From contig CALEMO010000027.1 of the NCBI GenBank assembly GCA_937910825.1, positions 1 through 9,394 of the forward strand: DNA of 9,394 nt, written 5' to 3'. Below are positions 1-7,353 of the stretch, in pieces; the first letter of the stretch is position 1; every line of letters starts with the position of its first letter. Position numbers and translations under genes: made by a program. The notes beneath the pieces were generated by a model. The model worked only from the letters and a program-made list of their open reading frames with translations. It was not told the origin of the DNA and did not search any database. The DNA comes from an uncultured Solirubrobacterales bacterium. Its GTDB lineage: Bacteria > Actinomycetota > Thermoleophilia > Solirubrobacterales > 70-9.

Positions 1-918
1 CGAATTGTCGAAGATCGAAATCTTGTTCTTTGAGATCATCTGGGCGTCGTGCTGCTGGTGGAATGCAGCGCGCTTGCCCATCTTGAAGTCACTGCGCTTG
101 CCGCCGAGCTGCCAGATGATGCGACCGGTCCTGCGGCTGACCTTGTAGACCGCGTTCGGGCCACGGCCCGAGATCAGGATGTTACCGTCTGAAGTTCCCA
201 CGATCGAGTTGATGTGGAAATAGTCAAAGGGATTCCCCGGCTTGCGGAACTTGCTCACAAAGGAATCCGAGATTGGCACATGGTCGAGGCTGCGCCACTG
301 CCAGACGACCCGCCCGGTGCGCACGTCGATTTCCTGGGCGATCGAGTCGCTGACCGCCCGGCCGTTCACGAACTTGGTGTCGTAGATGGTGACGAATGCG
401 GTTCCACGCTTGGTCAGGCGGAACTCATGTGAATCGGCGGAAAAGCCGGGGCCCGGGTATACGCGCTTGATGATCTTGTAGTTGCGGTTGGCGATCATGT
501 ACGTGTTCTTGCGGGTGTTCGTCTTGCCTGACGGACCCTCGAACCAGGTGATAACCGGCTTGCCCCGGTAAGTCTGCTTGCGGAAGTTGATCGCCCGTGC
601 TGGCCGGAACCAGATCGGCTCGCCGTTGGCGTCGTAAATGATCGCGCCACTGACCTTGGAGCCGATGAAAAGCTTCTGGTTGGACGCTTCGGCCGTGTCC
701 TTGATGATCTTCATCGGTGGCGGCTCCAGATCCGGCCGGCTGCGGTACGGACCCGATTTCGCGCTTAATTGGGCAGCGGAAGCCGACTGGTCGGCCGTAG
801 GACCGCTTCCATTCGAGTCGGAGTCGCCGATCATCACGATCGCCAGAGTGGTCACGATTCCTACAGCTAGGAGCGCAGCGACTGAGAGCAGCTTTGCCGA
901 TTTCGTCAAGAGGTACAA
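1..918 (-). CDS. Arylsulfotransferase (ASST) family protein, 3' end outside window
   Basis: The reading frame is open from 918 to the window edge (306 codons, C-terminus missing). Residues 9-30 form one hydrophobic helix (LLSVAALLAVGIVTTLAIVM), a membrane anchor or uncleaved signal, followed by a Ser/Asp/Gly-rich linker. The rest looks like the bacterial arylsulfotransferase (Arylsulfotran_2) beta-propeller: ADSHEF near 161-166, TGRVVWQWRSLDHVP near 201-214, DYFHINSI near 232-239, SGRGPNAVYKV near 250-260 and HQQHDAQ near 287-293. Known ASST enzymes move sulfate between phenolic compounds without PAPS and use a catalytic histidine; which His is catalytic here I infer only by position. No ATG lies in frame upstream. 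The TTG at 918-916 is chosen because purine-rich GGGAAAGAAG precedes it; a second TTG three codons later is possible. It is divergent from a broken sulfatase. The family is fairly sure; actual sulfotransferase activity is not, since many actinobacterial members are uncharacterised. Confidence 0.82.
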   Translation of the reverse strand, partial: MYLLTKSAKLLSVAALLAVGIVTTLAIVMIGDSDSNGSGPTADQSASAAQLSAKSGPYRSRPDLEPPPMKIIKDTAEASNQKLFIGSKVSGAIIYDANGEPIWFRPARAINFRKQTYRGKPVITWFEGPSGKTNTRKNTYMIANRNYKIIKRVYPGPGFSADSHEFRLTKRGTAFVTIYDTKFVNGRAVSDSIAQEIDVRTGRVVWQWRSLDHVPISDSFVSKFRKPGNPFDYFHINSIVGTSDGNILISGRGPNAVYKVSRRTGRIIWQLGGKRSDFKMGKRAAFHQQHDAQMISKNKISIFDNS

Positions 919-942
919 GCTTCTTTCCCGTTGGTTGCAGTT

Positions 943-971
943 TTGGCCGTTTGGTCCTTGAGCATTGTAAG
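943..971 (+). promoter_or_regulatory. Candidate promoter of the sulfatase gene
   Basis: TTGGCC at 943-948 and TGTAAG at 966-971 each match four of six consensus bases for -35 and -10 and are separated by exactly 17 bases. Transcription would begin near 978, leaving a short leader holding GGTAGAAAG before the GTG at 996. The agreement of spacing, ribosome site and start supports the call, but high-GC actinobacterial promoters are poorly predicted by eye. Confidence 0.35.
964..969 (-). promoter_or_regulatory. Candidate -10 element for the arylsulfotransferase gene
   Basis: On the minus strand this reads TACAAT, five of six matches to TATAAT. It would start transcription near 957 and leave a leader of about 39 bases before the TTG start. 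I see no good -35 box at 16-18 bases, so this rests on the -10 alone. It shares bases with the -10 candidate for the opposite gene. Confidence 0.35.
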
Positions 972-995
972 ACGTTCGCAGGGTAGAAAGTTGCG

Positions 996-2730
996 GTGGA
1001 CGCCCCTGCGAGCGCCGGACCGCACCTATCGCGGCCGGGGCAAGTTAACGTAACGATTGCTTCGACCAATATTTCACGTACAACCTGCGGATGGCTAGCG
1101 CGATTCCGCTTGATCACGGCGTTTGCTCTGGCGGCCAGCCTCTTGGCCATTCTCAGCCCGATTTCAACCGCCGGCGCCGGGACCCGGCCCAACTTCGTCG
1201 TGATCCAGACCGACGACCAGCCGATCGAGCAATTTCGCGCTTCCTGGCGCGATCTTTACAACCGCGATCGCCGGATCATGCCGAATACGATGTTGATGAT
1301 CCGCAAGCAGGGCGTCGAGTTCCGGAACTATCTCACCCCGTTCCCGCTCTGCGCACCGTCCAGGGCAACTTTGCTTACCGGTCAGTACGCGCGAACCACG
1401 GGGTCATCCGCATCGGCGGGGAGCGCGGCGGCTGGGAGGGCTACATCCGTAACCAAATCAGCAGGGAGAACCTGCCGGTATGGCTTCAACGGGCCGGGTA
1501 CCGCACTGCGCACTTCGGCAAGTTCCTCAACAATTACGGCGGCCCTGCCGAGACGACAGTCCCCGCGGGCTGGGAGCGCTGGGTCACTGACGCCACGGAC
1601 AATTCAACGCGCGAGGCCTATGGCTACCGCCAGAACATCGACGGCATAGTCACCGAGCCGCTGGGCGACCCTTTCTACGATTTGATCGGCGGCAAGGATC
1701 CGCTCGGCTGTCCCGAGCTCGGCCTTGACGTCTGCAACTACCACACCGACTCAATGTCAGAGCAGGCGGCGCAGCACATCCTCGAGGCGGGCAAGCGACC
1801 GTTCTACCTGCAGGTTGATTTCCACTCGCCGCACGGCGATTCCCGTCTGCCGATCGGTCCCGAACCGGCCCTCAGGGACTACTACACCGCGATCAAGACG
1901 CCGACTCCTCATCCGCCCGGCTACAACGAGGCCAATGTGGCAGACAAACCTTCGTTTCTCAGGTTTGGTGTCAACCGCCTTAACCGGGAGAGATAAACCA
2001 GCTCACCCTCGAGAATCGCAAGTCGGTCGAGGCGCTGCAGTCGGTTGACGATGGGGTCAAGCAGATGATCGACGCCCTGAAGCAGACCGGCGAGCTGCGA
2101 AATACGTACGTGATCTTCACTTCCGACAATGGCTTCTTCTTCGGCCAGCATCGGATCCACCCGGGCAAGCTGCTTCCTTATGAGCCGGCGACCCGGGTGC
2201 CGATGGTGATTCGAGGCCCCGGGATCAAGCCGGGCAGCGTAAGCCGCGAGCTGTTCGCCAACCAGGGCATCGCGCCGACTTTGCTCAAACTTGCCGGCGC
2301 GCGGGCCGGCAGCAAACTTGACGGCCGCTCGATGGCCCCATTCTGGAAGAAGCCGAAGTGGCGCACCAGATGACCGATCCTGCTTTCCAGCTTTCAGGTG
2401 GCGACCAAATTCATTCCTGGCGACTACCCGGATGAACCGCCGGTGGTGGTACCGAAAAAGGGGGATGCCACCACATCAGCGAAGGTAGCAAGCCACAATT
2501 ACGTCGAGATCAGGGTCGGGCCGTACAAGTACATCACCTACGAAGAGGGTGACAAGGAGCTCTACGTGATTATCAGGGATCCGGCCGAGCTCAAGAACCG
2601 GTACGGCATCCGGCGTTACAGGAAGGTCCAGAAGCACCTGGAAGAAGAACTGAGCAACCTGCGTGCCTGCGAGGGCCGGAGCTGCCGGGCGCTGGCGGCC
2701 AGGTGGCCGGCACCGCCCAAACGCTTCTGA
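996..2730 (+). pseudogene. Type I (formylglycine) sulfatase, broken by two frameshifts and a stop
   Basis: Joining three frames gives a coherent sulfatase of about 578 residues. Frame one (GTG 996 to about 1393) holds a hydrophobic signal segment ending near ISTAGA, the metal-binding QTDDQ, and LCAPSRATLLTGQYA. The formylglycine-site Cys codon is at 1350-1352 in a proper C-x-P-S-R motif. After about 1393 the family sequence continues one base out of phase (NHGV, HFGKFLNNY, FYLQVDFHSPHG) to a stop at 1994. From about 1987 a third frame carries QSVDDGVKQMIDALKQTG, FTSDNGFFFGQH and RVPMVIRGPG. A TGA at 2371-2373 interrupts WRTR*PILL, where relatives have a W-R-x-R-P-I-L motif; the frame then runs on through YKYITYEEGDKELY to the TGA at 2728-2730. 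Each frameshift is explained by one missing base. Intact members cleave sulfate esters outside the cytoplasm. Either this is a decaying gene or the assembly has errors; neither frameshift lies in a long homopolymer. Confidence 0.85.
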
Positions 2731-2772
2731 GGCCGCTGTGACGCATCAGCCGTTTTGCCCGCCGGATAGCGC

Positions 2773-4182
2773 TCAGGCAATTGGACGCGCCAGGAAAAGG
2801 ACACGTTCGCCGGATGGCAGCTGCTCGCGAATCTCGACGTTGAAGCGCCGTTCCAGCTCATATTCGAAGTTCTCGAGATCGTAGTCGGGGTTTGCCCCTT
2901 TACCTTTGTTCGCCAGTAGCGCCCTGACCATCGGATCAGTCCGCTTCGGGAATTCGATCAGCAGGGCTGATCCGAGGCCGCGTGCCCAGTCGAGAAATTC
3001 GGCGAGCGGGATGTTGGCCGAGATCGAAACGTGGTGGATCAGGGCAAGCGCGAGCATCAGGTCCGGAGCACCGCGGGCTTCCAGTGTCTTTCGTTCGAGG
3101 CCTCGCCAGCCGAGACCGGGTGAAGGATCTGCCAGGTTCGCGACCAGAGGAAGGATGCGCGCATCCCGCTCTTCCCGAAGGGAACGATAGAGCGAGTCGA
3201 CGGTGGCATGGTCGTAATCGAAGGCGACCACGAGGTCGGAAAACTCGGCCGCGATCCGGGAGTAGGCTCCGTCGTTACAGCCCATGTCCCAGGTCAGCGC
3301 GGGCCGTTCGGCTGCCACCACTTCGGAAACGAAAGCCTGCTTGGTCTGATCGTCCTCGTCGCTATAGGTGTTGTCCTGTCGGTAGCCGCTCCAGGCCGTC
3401 TCACCGGACTTCCAGCGCAGCTTTCCGACCATCCGGCGCATGCTGGCCATATGAGCCTTGACGGCGTCGGGCTTGGTCTTGCGGGTCGTCGTCGCGGAGT
3501 CAGGATCGCCCGGGCCCGAGCGGTTCGCCCTGCGGTCGAGCCGTGCATGGAGTGAAGTGTGGAGAAATACGCCCCGCCGCAGGCGGTCACGCAGCGAGAA
3601 AACCTTGATCGCATCGATCGGCATGATTCCGTCGATCGAACCCCTCATCCAGGGCTGGAACGGGATGTCCTTATGCGCCTGGAAGAGCAGCGGGTAGAGG
3701 TAGAGCATGCAGAACTGTCGATAGCCGACCCAGGGCCTGCCTTCGGGTATCTCCTCGAACGAGCCCACATCTATGAAAACTGGACTCGAGCCCCGGAACT
3801 GAACGTTGTAGGGGGTTGCGTCCTTCAGCATCAGGCCTTCATCGACCGCGGCGACCCCCAGGTCGAGCTGCAGCAGGGCTGCATCCTGAAGCATGCTGAA
3901 AGTCCACTCGTAGGGGTACGAGATGAAAGGCACACGCTCGTGTTCAAGCACCTTTTCGACCCCGGTAGGAAGCAGGTCGGCGGCACCTTCGAGTACTGAG
4001 GGGTCAACTTCGTCGCTCGCCACCAAGTCGCCCCGGCTGACCAGCGTCTCGAGCAACGGACTGGCGGCGAGTACGTCCCAGTCGGCTGCCCCCTCCGGAC
4101 TGAGCACGCGCAGCACAGCTTCGTCGGTTATCACTACACGGCTGTCTCGGTCCCTGAATGAACCGGGTTCTGCGTTGGCCAA
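2773..4182 (-). CDS. NoeA-like class I SAM-dependent methyltransferase with kinase-like N-terminal half
   Basis: Protein of 469 residues. The C-terminal half is a class I methyltransferase: motif I TWDMGCNDGAYS near 297-308, an acidic motif II at FDYD near 321-324, and LALALIHHV near 377-385, ending in IEFPKRTDPMV and a DxxxFE segment as in proteins annotated nodulation protein NoeA. The N-terminal half has LKDATPYNVQF near 119-129 and VFIDVGSF near 135-142. This order resembles the catalytic-loop D...N and DFG-like Asp of kinase folds (choline or aminoglycoside kinases); that is my inference. The substrate is unknown. The start is TTG at 4182-4180, chosen because AGTAGG precedes it and because it lies just past the stop of the upstream small gene (gap 5 bases), so translation is probably coupled. 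The 3' end faces the sulfatase remnant, 42 bases away. No frameshift is seen. Confidence 0.75.
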   Translation of the reverse strand: MANAEPGSFRDRDSRVVITDEAVLRVLSPEGAADWDVLAASPLLETLVSRGDLVASDEVDPSVLEGAADLLPTGVEKVLEHERVPFISYPYEWTFSMLQDAALLQLDLGVAAVDEGLMLKDATPYNVQFRGSSPVFIDVGSFEEIPEGRPWVGYRQFCMLYLYPLLFQAHKDIPFQPWMRGSIDGIMPIDAIKVFSLRDRLRRGVFLHTSLHARLDRRANRSGPGDPDSATTTRKTKPDAVKAHMASMRRMVGKLRWKSGETAWSGYRQDNTYSDEDDQTKQAFVSEVVAAERPALTWDMGCNDGAYSRIAAEFSDLVVAFDYDHATVDSLYRSLREERDARILPLVANLADPSPGLGWRGLERKTLEARGAPDLMLALALIHHVSISANIPLAEFLDWARGLGSALLIEFPKRTDPMVRALLANKGKGANPDYDLENFEYELERRFNVEIREQLPSGERVLFLARPIA

Positions 4183-4187
4183 GAGGC

Positions 4188-4412
4188 CTACTTCTCTGCC
4201 GGCTCGTCTTCGCTCGGCTCTGAAGCAGGAGCTGGGGCTGAGCCCGAGGCGGCACCGTCAGTCACGGGCTCGCTTTTTCTCCAGAAGAAGAGCTTGTCCT
4301 TGATCTTCGACCAGTAGTGGCGAAGGGCCGCACCGGCACCGGCGATGCCGGCCAGAACTGCGGCGAGCAGCGCACTGGCGCTGCCTGGATCCAGGTATGC
4401 GAAAAGTTCCAT
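4188..4412 (-). CDS. Small one-helix membrane protein with LDPG motif
   Basis: Protein of 74 residues: a short start (MELFAYLDPGSAS), one hydrophobic helix at about 13-31 (ALLAAVLAGIAGAGAALRH), a basic stretch (YWSKIKDKLFFWRK) and an acidic Ser/Ala/Pro tail. Similar small proteins beginning 'YLDPG(T/S)' with one helix and an R/W/K-rich stretch are widespread hypothetical proteins, often beside NoeA-like methyltransferases or phosphodiesterases; this is from memory of the family, not a search. ATG at 4412-4410; a GAGAGGAA stretch lies about 12 bases upstream, rather far for a ribosome site. It sits 57 bases after the carboxylase stop and 5 bases before the methyltransferase start, so it probably shares their transcript. 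It may anchor the methyltransferase at the membrane (inference). Confidence 0.72.
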   Translation of the reverse strand: MELFAYLDPGSASALLAAVLAGIAGAGAALRHYWSKIKDKLFFWRKSEPVTDGAASGSAPAPASEPSEDEPAEK

Positions 4413-4469
4413 AAGGGTGACGAATTCCTCTCTGAAGCCGCCCGAGGGGCGACAGTAGAGCGGGGGATG

Positions 4470-6230
4470 TTACTCGATAATAACCAGCGGGTCGCCACTT
4501 GCGATGGCGTCGCCAACCGAAATCGGGAGATCGGTGATCTTGCCCTTGCGGTGGGCAGTTATCTCGTTTTCCATCTTCATGGCCTCGATCACGCAGATCA
4601 GGTCGCCTTCTTCGACTTCGGCGCCCTTTTCGACATTGACCTTGAAGATCGACCCCTGCAGCGGCGAGTCGAGCCGGGCCACGCTTGAGCCTCCACCGCC
4701 CGCCTTGCGCTCACGCTTCTTCGGCTTGGGACCAGCGGCGGCTCCAGCGGCGGCGAAGCCGGTGGCTTCACCGATCACCTTGACGTCGAAGCGCTTGCCC
4801 GAAACCTCGACCAGATAGTCGCGAGCCACCTTCTCGACAGTCTCTTCGTCGTCGGCTTCGGGCAGGCCGACCTTCGGCGGTGCGGTCGTCTTCAGCCACT
4901 TCTTGTCTTCCATCAGGTCGCGGCAGGTTTCGCCGCGATCCCACTGTTCTGTTGCGAGGATCTTCTTGTGGAAGGGGATCAGGGTCGACAAGCCGCCGAT
5001 CTCGTATTCGTGGAGGGCACGGAGCATGCGCTTGGTCGCGGACTCCCGGTCGTTGTCCCAGACGATCAGCTTGCCGACCATCGGGTCATACATCGGGGTC
5101 ACCTCGGAGCCTGCGATCACTCCGGAATCAACCCGGATGCCGGGCCCTGAAGGTTCGCGATACGAGGTGATCTTTCCCGGGGCGGGGGAAAAGTTCCTGT
5201 CGGCCTTCTCGGCGTTGATCCGGCATTCGATTGCCCAGCCGTCGATCTTCACGTCTTCCTGGGTAAGGGAAAGCTCGGCTCCGGCGGCGATCTTGATCTG
5301 CTCGCGCACGATGTCGACGCCGGTGATCATCTCGGTCACGCAGTGCTCGACCTGGACCCTCGTATTCATCTCGAGGAAGAAGTATTCGTCACCGACCTGC
5401 ATGCCTTCGATCGTGCCGGCCGAGTAATAACCGACCGCGCGGGCGGCGTCGGTCGCGATCTTGCCGATGCGCTCACGCATCTCCTCGTCGACATGCGGGC
5501 CGGGCGCCTCCTCGATAACTTTCTGGTGGCGACGCTGGATCGAGCAGTCGCGCTCACCGAGGTGGATCACATTGCCCTGCTTGTCGGCCAGGACCTGGAC
5601 CTCGACGTGCCGGGGATCCTCGAGGTAACGCTCGACATAGACCCGGTCGTCGGAGAAAAATTTCATGCCCTCGCGGCCGGAGCCTTCGAATGCTTCTTCG
5701 AGATCGTCCGGCGTCATCGCGACCCGGAAGCCCTTTCCACCGCCACCGCCGACCGCCTTGCAGGCGACCGGGTAGCCGGCTTCTTCGGCCTGGGCACGGG
5801 CCTCGTTTACGTCCTTGGCCGCTTCGGTTGCCCCGGGCACGATCGGCACACCGGCCTTCTGCATGATCTCGCGCGCCTGGGTCTTTGAACCCATCGCGTC
5901 GATCGCTGAAGCGGGCGGTCCGATGAAAGTGATGCCGGCCTCATCGAGGGCGCGGGCGAAGTCGGCATTCTCGGCGAGGAATCCGTAGCCGGGGTGTACC
6001 GCGTCAGCGCCGGACTCCTTGCAGGCGCCGATGATTTTCTCGATCGAGAGGTAGCTCTCGGCCGGAATTGCCGGTCCGATCAGGTATGCCTCGTCGCAGG
6101 CATGCACATGAGGAGCGTCACGGTCAACCTCGGAATAGACGGCCACCGAAGTGATCCCCATCTCCCTGCAAGCTCGTGCGACCCGGATTGCGATCTCGCC
6201 TCGGTTGGCGATAAGTACCTTCTCGAACAT
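4470..6230 (-). CDS. Acetyl/propionyl/methylcrotonyl-CoA carboxylase alpha chain (biotin carboxylase + BCCP)
   Basis: Protein of 586 residues, the usual size of actinobacterial fused alpha chains (AccA3 type). The order is: biotin carboxylase N-terminal domain (MFEKVLIANRGEIAIRVARA; VHPGYGFLAEN near 79-88), ATP-grasp domain with the glycine-rich loop GGGGGKG at 161-167 and EMNTRVQVEH at 287-296, carboxylase C-terminal domain to about 445, a Pro/Lys/Gly linker near 495-515, then a biotinyl domain with EAMKMEN, whose Lys552 is the expected biotinylation site. It carboxylates biotin with ATP and bicarbonate; a separate carboxyltransferase beta chain, not in this window, sets the acyl-CoA substrate, so acetyl, propionyl or methylcrotonyl cannot be told apart. 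All catalytic motifs look intact. The ATG at 6230-6228 matches the family N-terminus. No clear Shine-Dalgarno lies upstream. It probably leads a three-gene transcript and is divergent from the PHP gene. Confidence 0.93.
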   Translation of the reverse strand: MFEKVLIANRGEIAIRVARACREMGITSVAVYSEVDRDAPHVHACDEAYLIGPAIPAESYLSIEKIIGACKESGADAVHPGYGFLAENADFARALDEAGITFIGPPASAIDAMGSKTQAREIMQKAGVPIVPGATEAAKDVNEARAQAEEAGYPVACKAVGGGGGKGFRVAMTPDDLEEAFEGSGREGMKFFSDDRVYVERYLEDPRHVEVQVLADKQGNVIHLGERDCSIQRRHQKVIEEAPGPHVDEEMRERIGKIATDAARAVGYYSAGTIEGMQVGDEYFFLEMNTRVQVEHCVTEMITGVDIVREQIKIAAGAELSLTQEDVKIDGWAIECRINAEKADRNFSPAPGKITSYREPSGPGIRVDSGVIAGSEVTPMYDPMVGKLIVWDNDRESATKRMLRALHEYEIGGLSTLIPFHKKILATEQWDRGETCRDLMEDKKWLKTTAPPKVGLPEADDEETVEKVARDYLVEVSGKRFDVKVIGEATGFAAAGAAAGPKPKKRERKAGGGGSSVARLDSPLQGSIFKVNVEKGAEVEEGDLICVIEAMKMENEITAHRKGKITDLPISVGDAIASGDPLVIIE

Positions 6231-6470
6231 AGGGTCCGGAGTCTATTTGGCGAGGCCGTGACGCGGCGGGTGGCGCGGAGGCGAGCGGCGCCCGGGAACG
6301 ACCTATGCACGGCTGGCTTCGTCAGACGCTCACCAGGCTTGCTCATTGTCGTGGGACAAATCGCTTCGCCGGGTCGCTTCAATCCTCGCCAGCCGCGCCT
6401 AGGACGTCCCCGCGCACCACTCGCTTTGGTGAGAACGGCAGAGCCTCGAGAGCCTTATTGTTTTCATCTT
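6231..6470. other. Divergent intergenic region between carboxylase and PHP genes
   Basis: 240 bases between two outward-facing starts, so it must hold both promoters. The plus-strand frame of the PHP gene stays open through it and into the carboxylase, but shows no family-like sequence before 6471. Bases 6255-6300 are very GC-rich. The only promoter-like hints are TATTGT at 6456-6461 (plus) and TAGACT on the minus strand at 6245-6240. Each lies nine bases from its start codon, and neither has a convincing -35. No tRNA, riboswitch or terminator was recognised. Confidence 0.5.
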
Positions 6471-7277
6471 ATGATCGAACTCCAGAGTCATTCCGTTGTT
6501 TCTGATGGCCAGCTTGAGCCTGCGGGCGTCGTCGAAAAGGCGGCCGAGGCGGGGGTCGAGGTGCTCGCCCTGACCGACCATGACGGGGTCGCCGGTGTGC
6601 CGGAGGCGATCGAGGCCGGCCAGCGACTGGGAGTGGAGATCGTGCCCGCCATTGAAATGTCGTCGGTTCATGAATACGCCGAAGACCTCCACATCTGTGG
6701 CTACTGGGTCGATCTGGAGAAGATCGCACCGGCCTGCAAGCGGGCCCAGCAGGAGCGGGTCGAGCGCGCGGGCGAAATCATCGAGAACCTTCGCGGCTAC
6801 GGCTTTGAGATCACGCTCGAAGATGCGATCCGGGAGGCTGGCTCAGCGGACTCGATCGGACGTCCCCACATCGCCCATGCCGCCGGAGCGGCAAACAACA
6901 TGGGCCCGTTCTTCGAGGAGTACCTGGTGCCCGGTGCCAAGGCTTTCGTCTCCCGCAAGTGGCCAACCGCCCAGATGGCCTGCGAGGTCATTCAGGAGGC
7001 CGGCGGTGTCGCCGTGATCGCCCACCCCTACTGGGACGTCAAGGACCCGGAGAAGGTGGAAAGGCTGATCCGCTCACTCGACATCGGTGGGATCGAGGTC
7101 TTCTACCCCTCGCATACCCGCAAACAGACCGAGCACCTGCTCGGACTGGCCCGCGAGCTGGGAATCAGCGCAACTGCCTCCTCCGACTACCACGGTCCGA
7201 CCCACAAGACCTTCAGCCGCTTCGGCGCCTACCAGACCTACGACCTGGGAGTTCCCGAAGTCCCCCCAAAGCTCTAG
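6471..7277 (+). CDS. PHP-domain metal-dependent phosphoesterase (YciV/TrpH-like)
   Basis: Protein of 268 residues with the ordered metal-ligand motifs of the PHP family: SHSVVSDG near 6-13, LTDHD at 34-38, AIEMS at 60-64, LHICGYW near 73-79, GRPHIA near 130-135, VIAHPYWD near 182-189, FYPSHT near 211-216 and SSDYHG at 237-242. Characterised relatives in this single-domain group hydrolyse nucleoside 3',5'-bisphosphates or short RNAs from the 5' end; that activity is inferred here. The usual opening D-L-H-x-H reads E-L-Q-S-H, so the first histidine ligand is Gln. The ATG at 6471 is chosen because family members begin just before this motif, although the frame is open far upstream. No Shine-Dalgarno is visible. 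Single gene, divergent from the carboxylase; its 3' end faces the repeat region. Confidence 0.87.
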   Translation: MIELQSHSVVSDGQLEPAGVVEKAAEAGVEVLALTDHDGVAGVPEAIEAGQRLGVEIVPAIEMSSVHEYAEDLHICGYWVDLEKIAPACKRAQQERVERAGEIIENLRGYGFEITLEDAIREAGSADSIGRPHIAHAAGAANNMGPFFEEYLVPGAKAFVSRKWPTAQMACEVIQEAGGVAVIAHPYWDVKDPEKVERLIRSLDIGGIEVFYPSHTRKQTEHLLGLARELGISATASSDYHGPTHKTFSRFGAYQTYDLGVPEVPPKL

Positions 7278-7323
7278 TCGGGCACCGCGCCCTGCCCCGC
7301 GGCCCAAGACGTGACTGCCCCGG

Positions 7324-7347
7324 GAAGCCCTGAAGCCCTGAAGCCCT
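7324..7347. repeat. Three perfect tandem copies of GAAGCCCT
   Basis: An 8-bp unit is repeated exactly three times, starting 47 bases after the PHP stop codon. It directly precedes, and differs from, the longer degenerate array that follows. It lies in non-coding DNA between two convergent genes. Probably replication slippage; no function is implied by the sequence. Confidence 0.9.
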
Positions 7348-7353
7348 GGTGCC

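Noticed and set aside
425..1192. Long minus-strand open frame (255 codons) over the arylsulfotransferase N-terminus and sulfatase start
   Set aside because: Its product is Arg/Gln/His-rich with no family pattern. The frame one step away gives a clean arylsulfotransferase sequence over the same bases.
4430..4455. Small hairpin CGCCC-CTC-GGGCG between the carboxylase and the small membrane gene as a terminator
   Set aside because: Only a 5-6 bp stem with no T-run, and the three genes are closely spaced on one strand, so read-through is more likely.
6360..6400. Possible tRNA T-arm (CGCTTCAATCC)
   Set aside because: It lacks the GGTTCRA core and no acceptor, D or anticodon arm can be drawn around it.
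5994..6470. Extended N-terminus of the PHP gene (frame open from 5994)
   Set aside because: The extension lies opposite the carboxylase gene and shows no PHP-like or other recognisable sequence. The family N-terminus fits the ATG at 6471.
7279..7300. Terminator just after the PHP gene
   Set aside because: Only a 5-bp stem (GGGCA/TGCCC) with an 8-base loop and no T-run.
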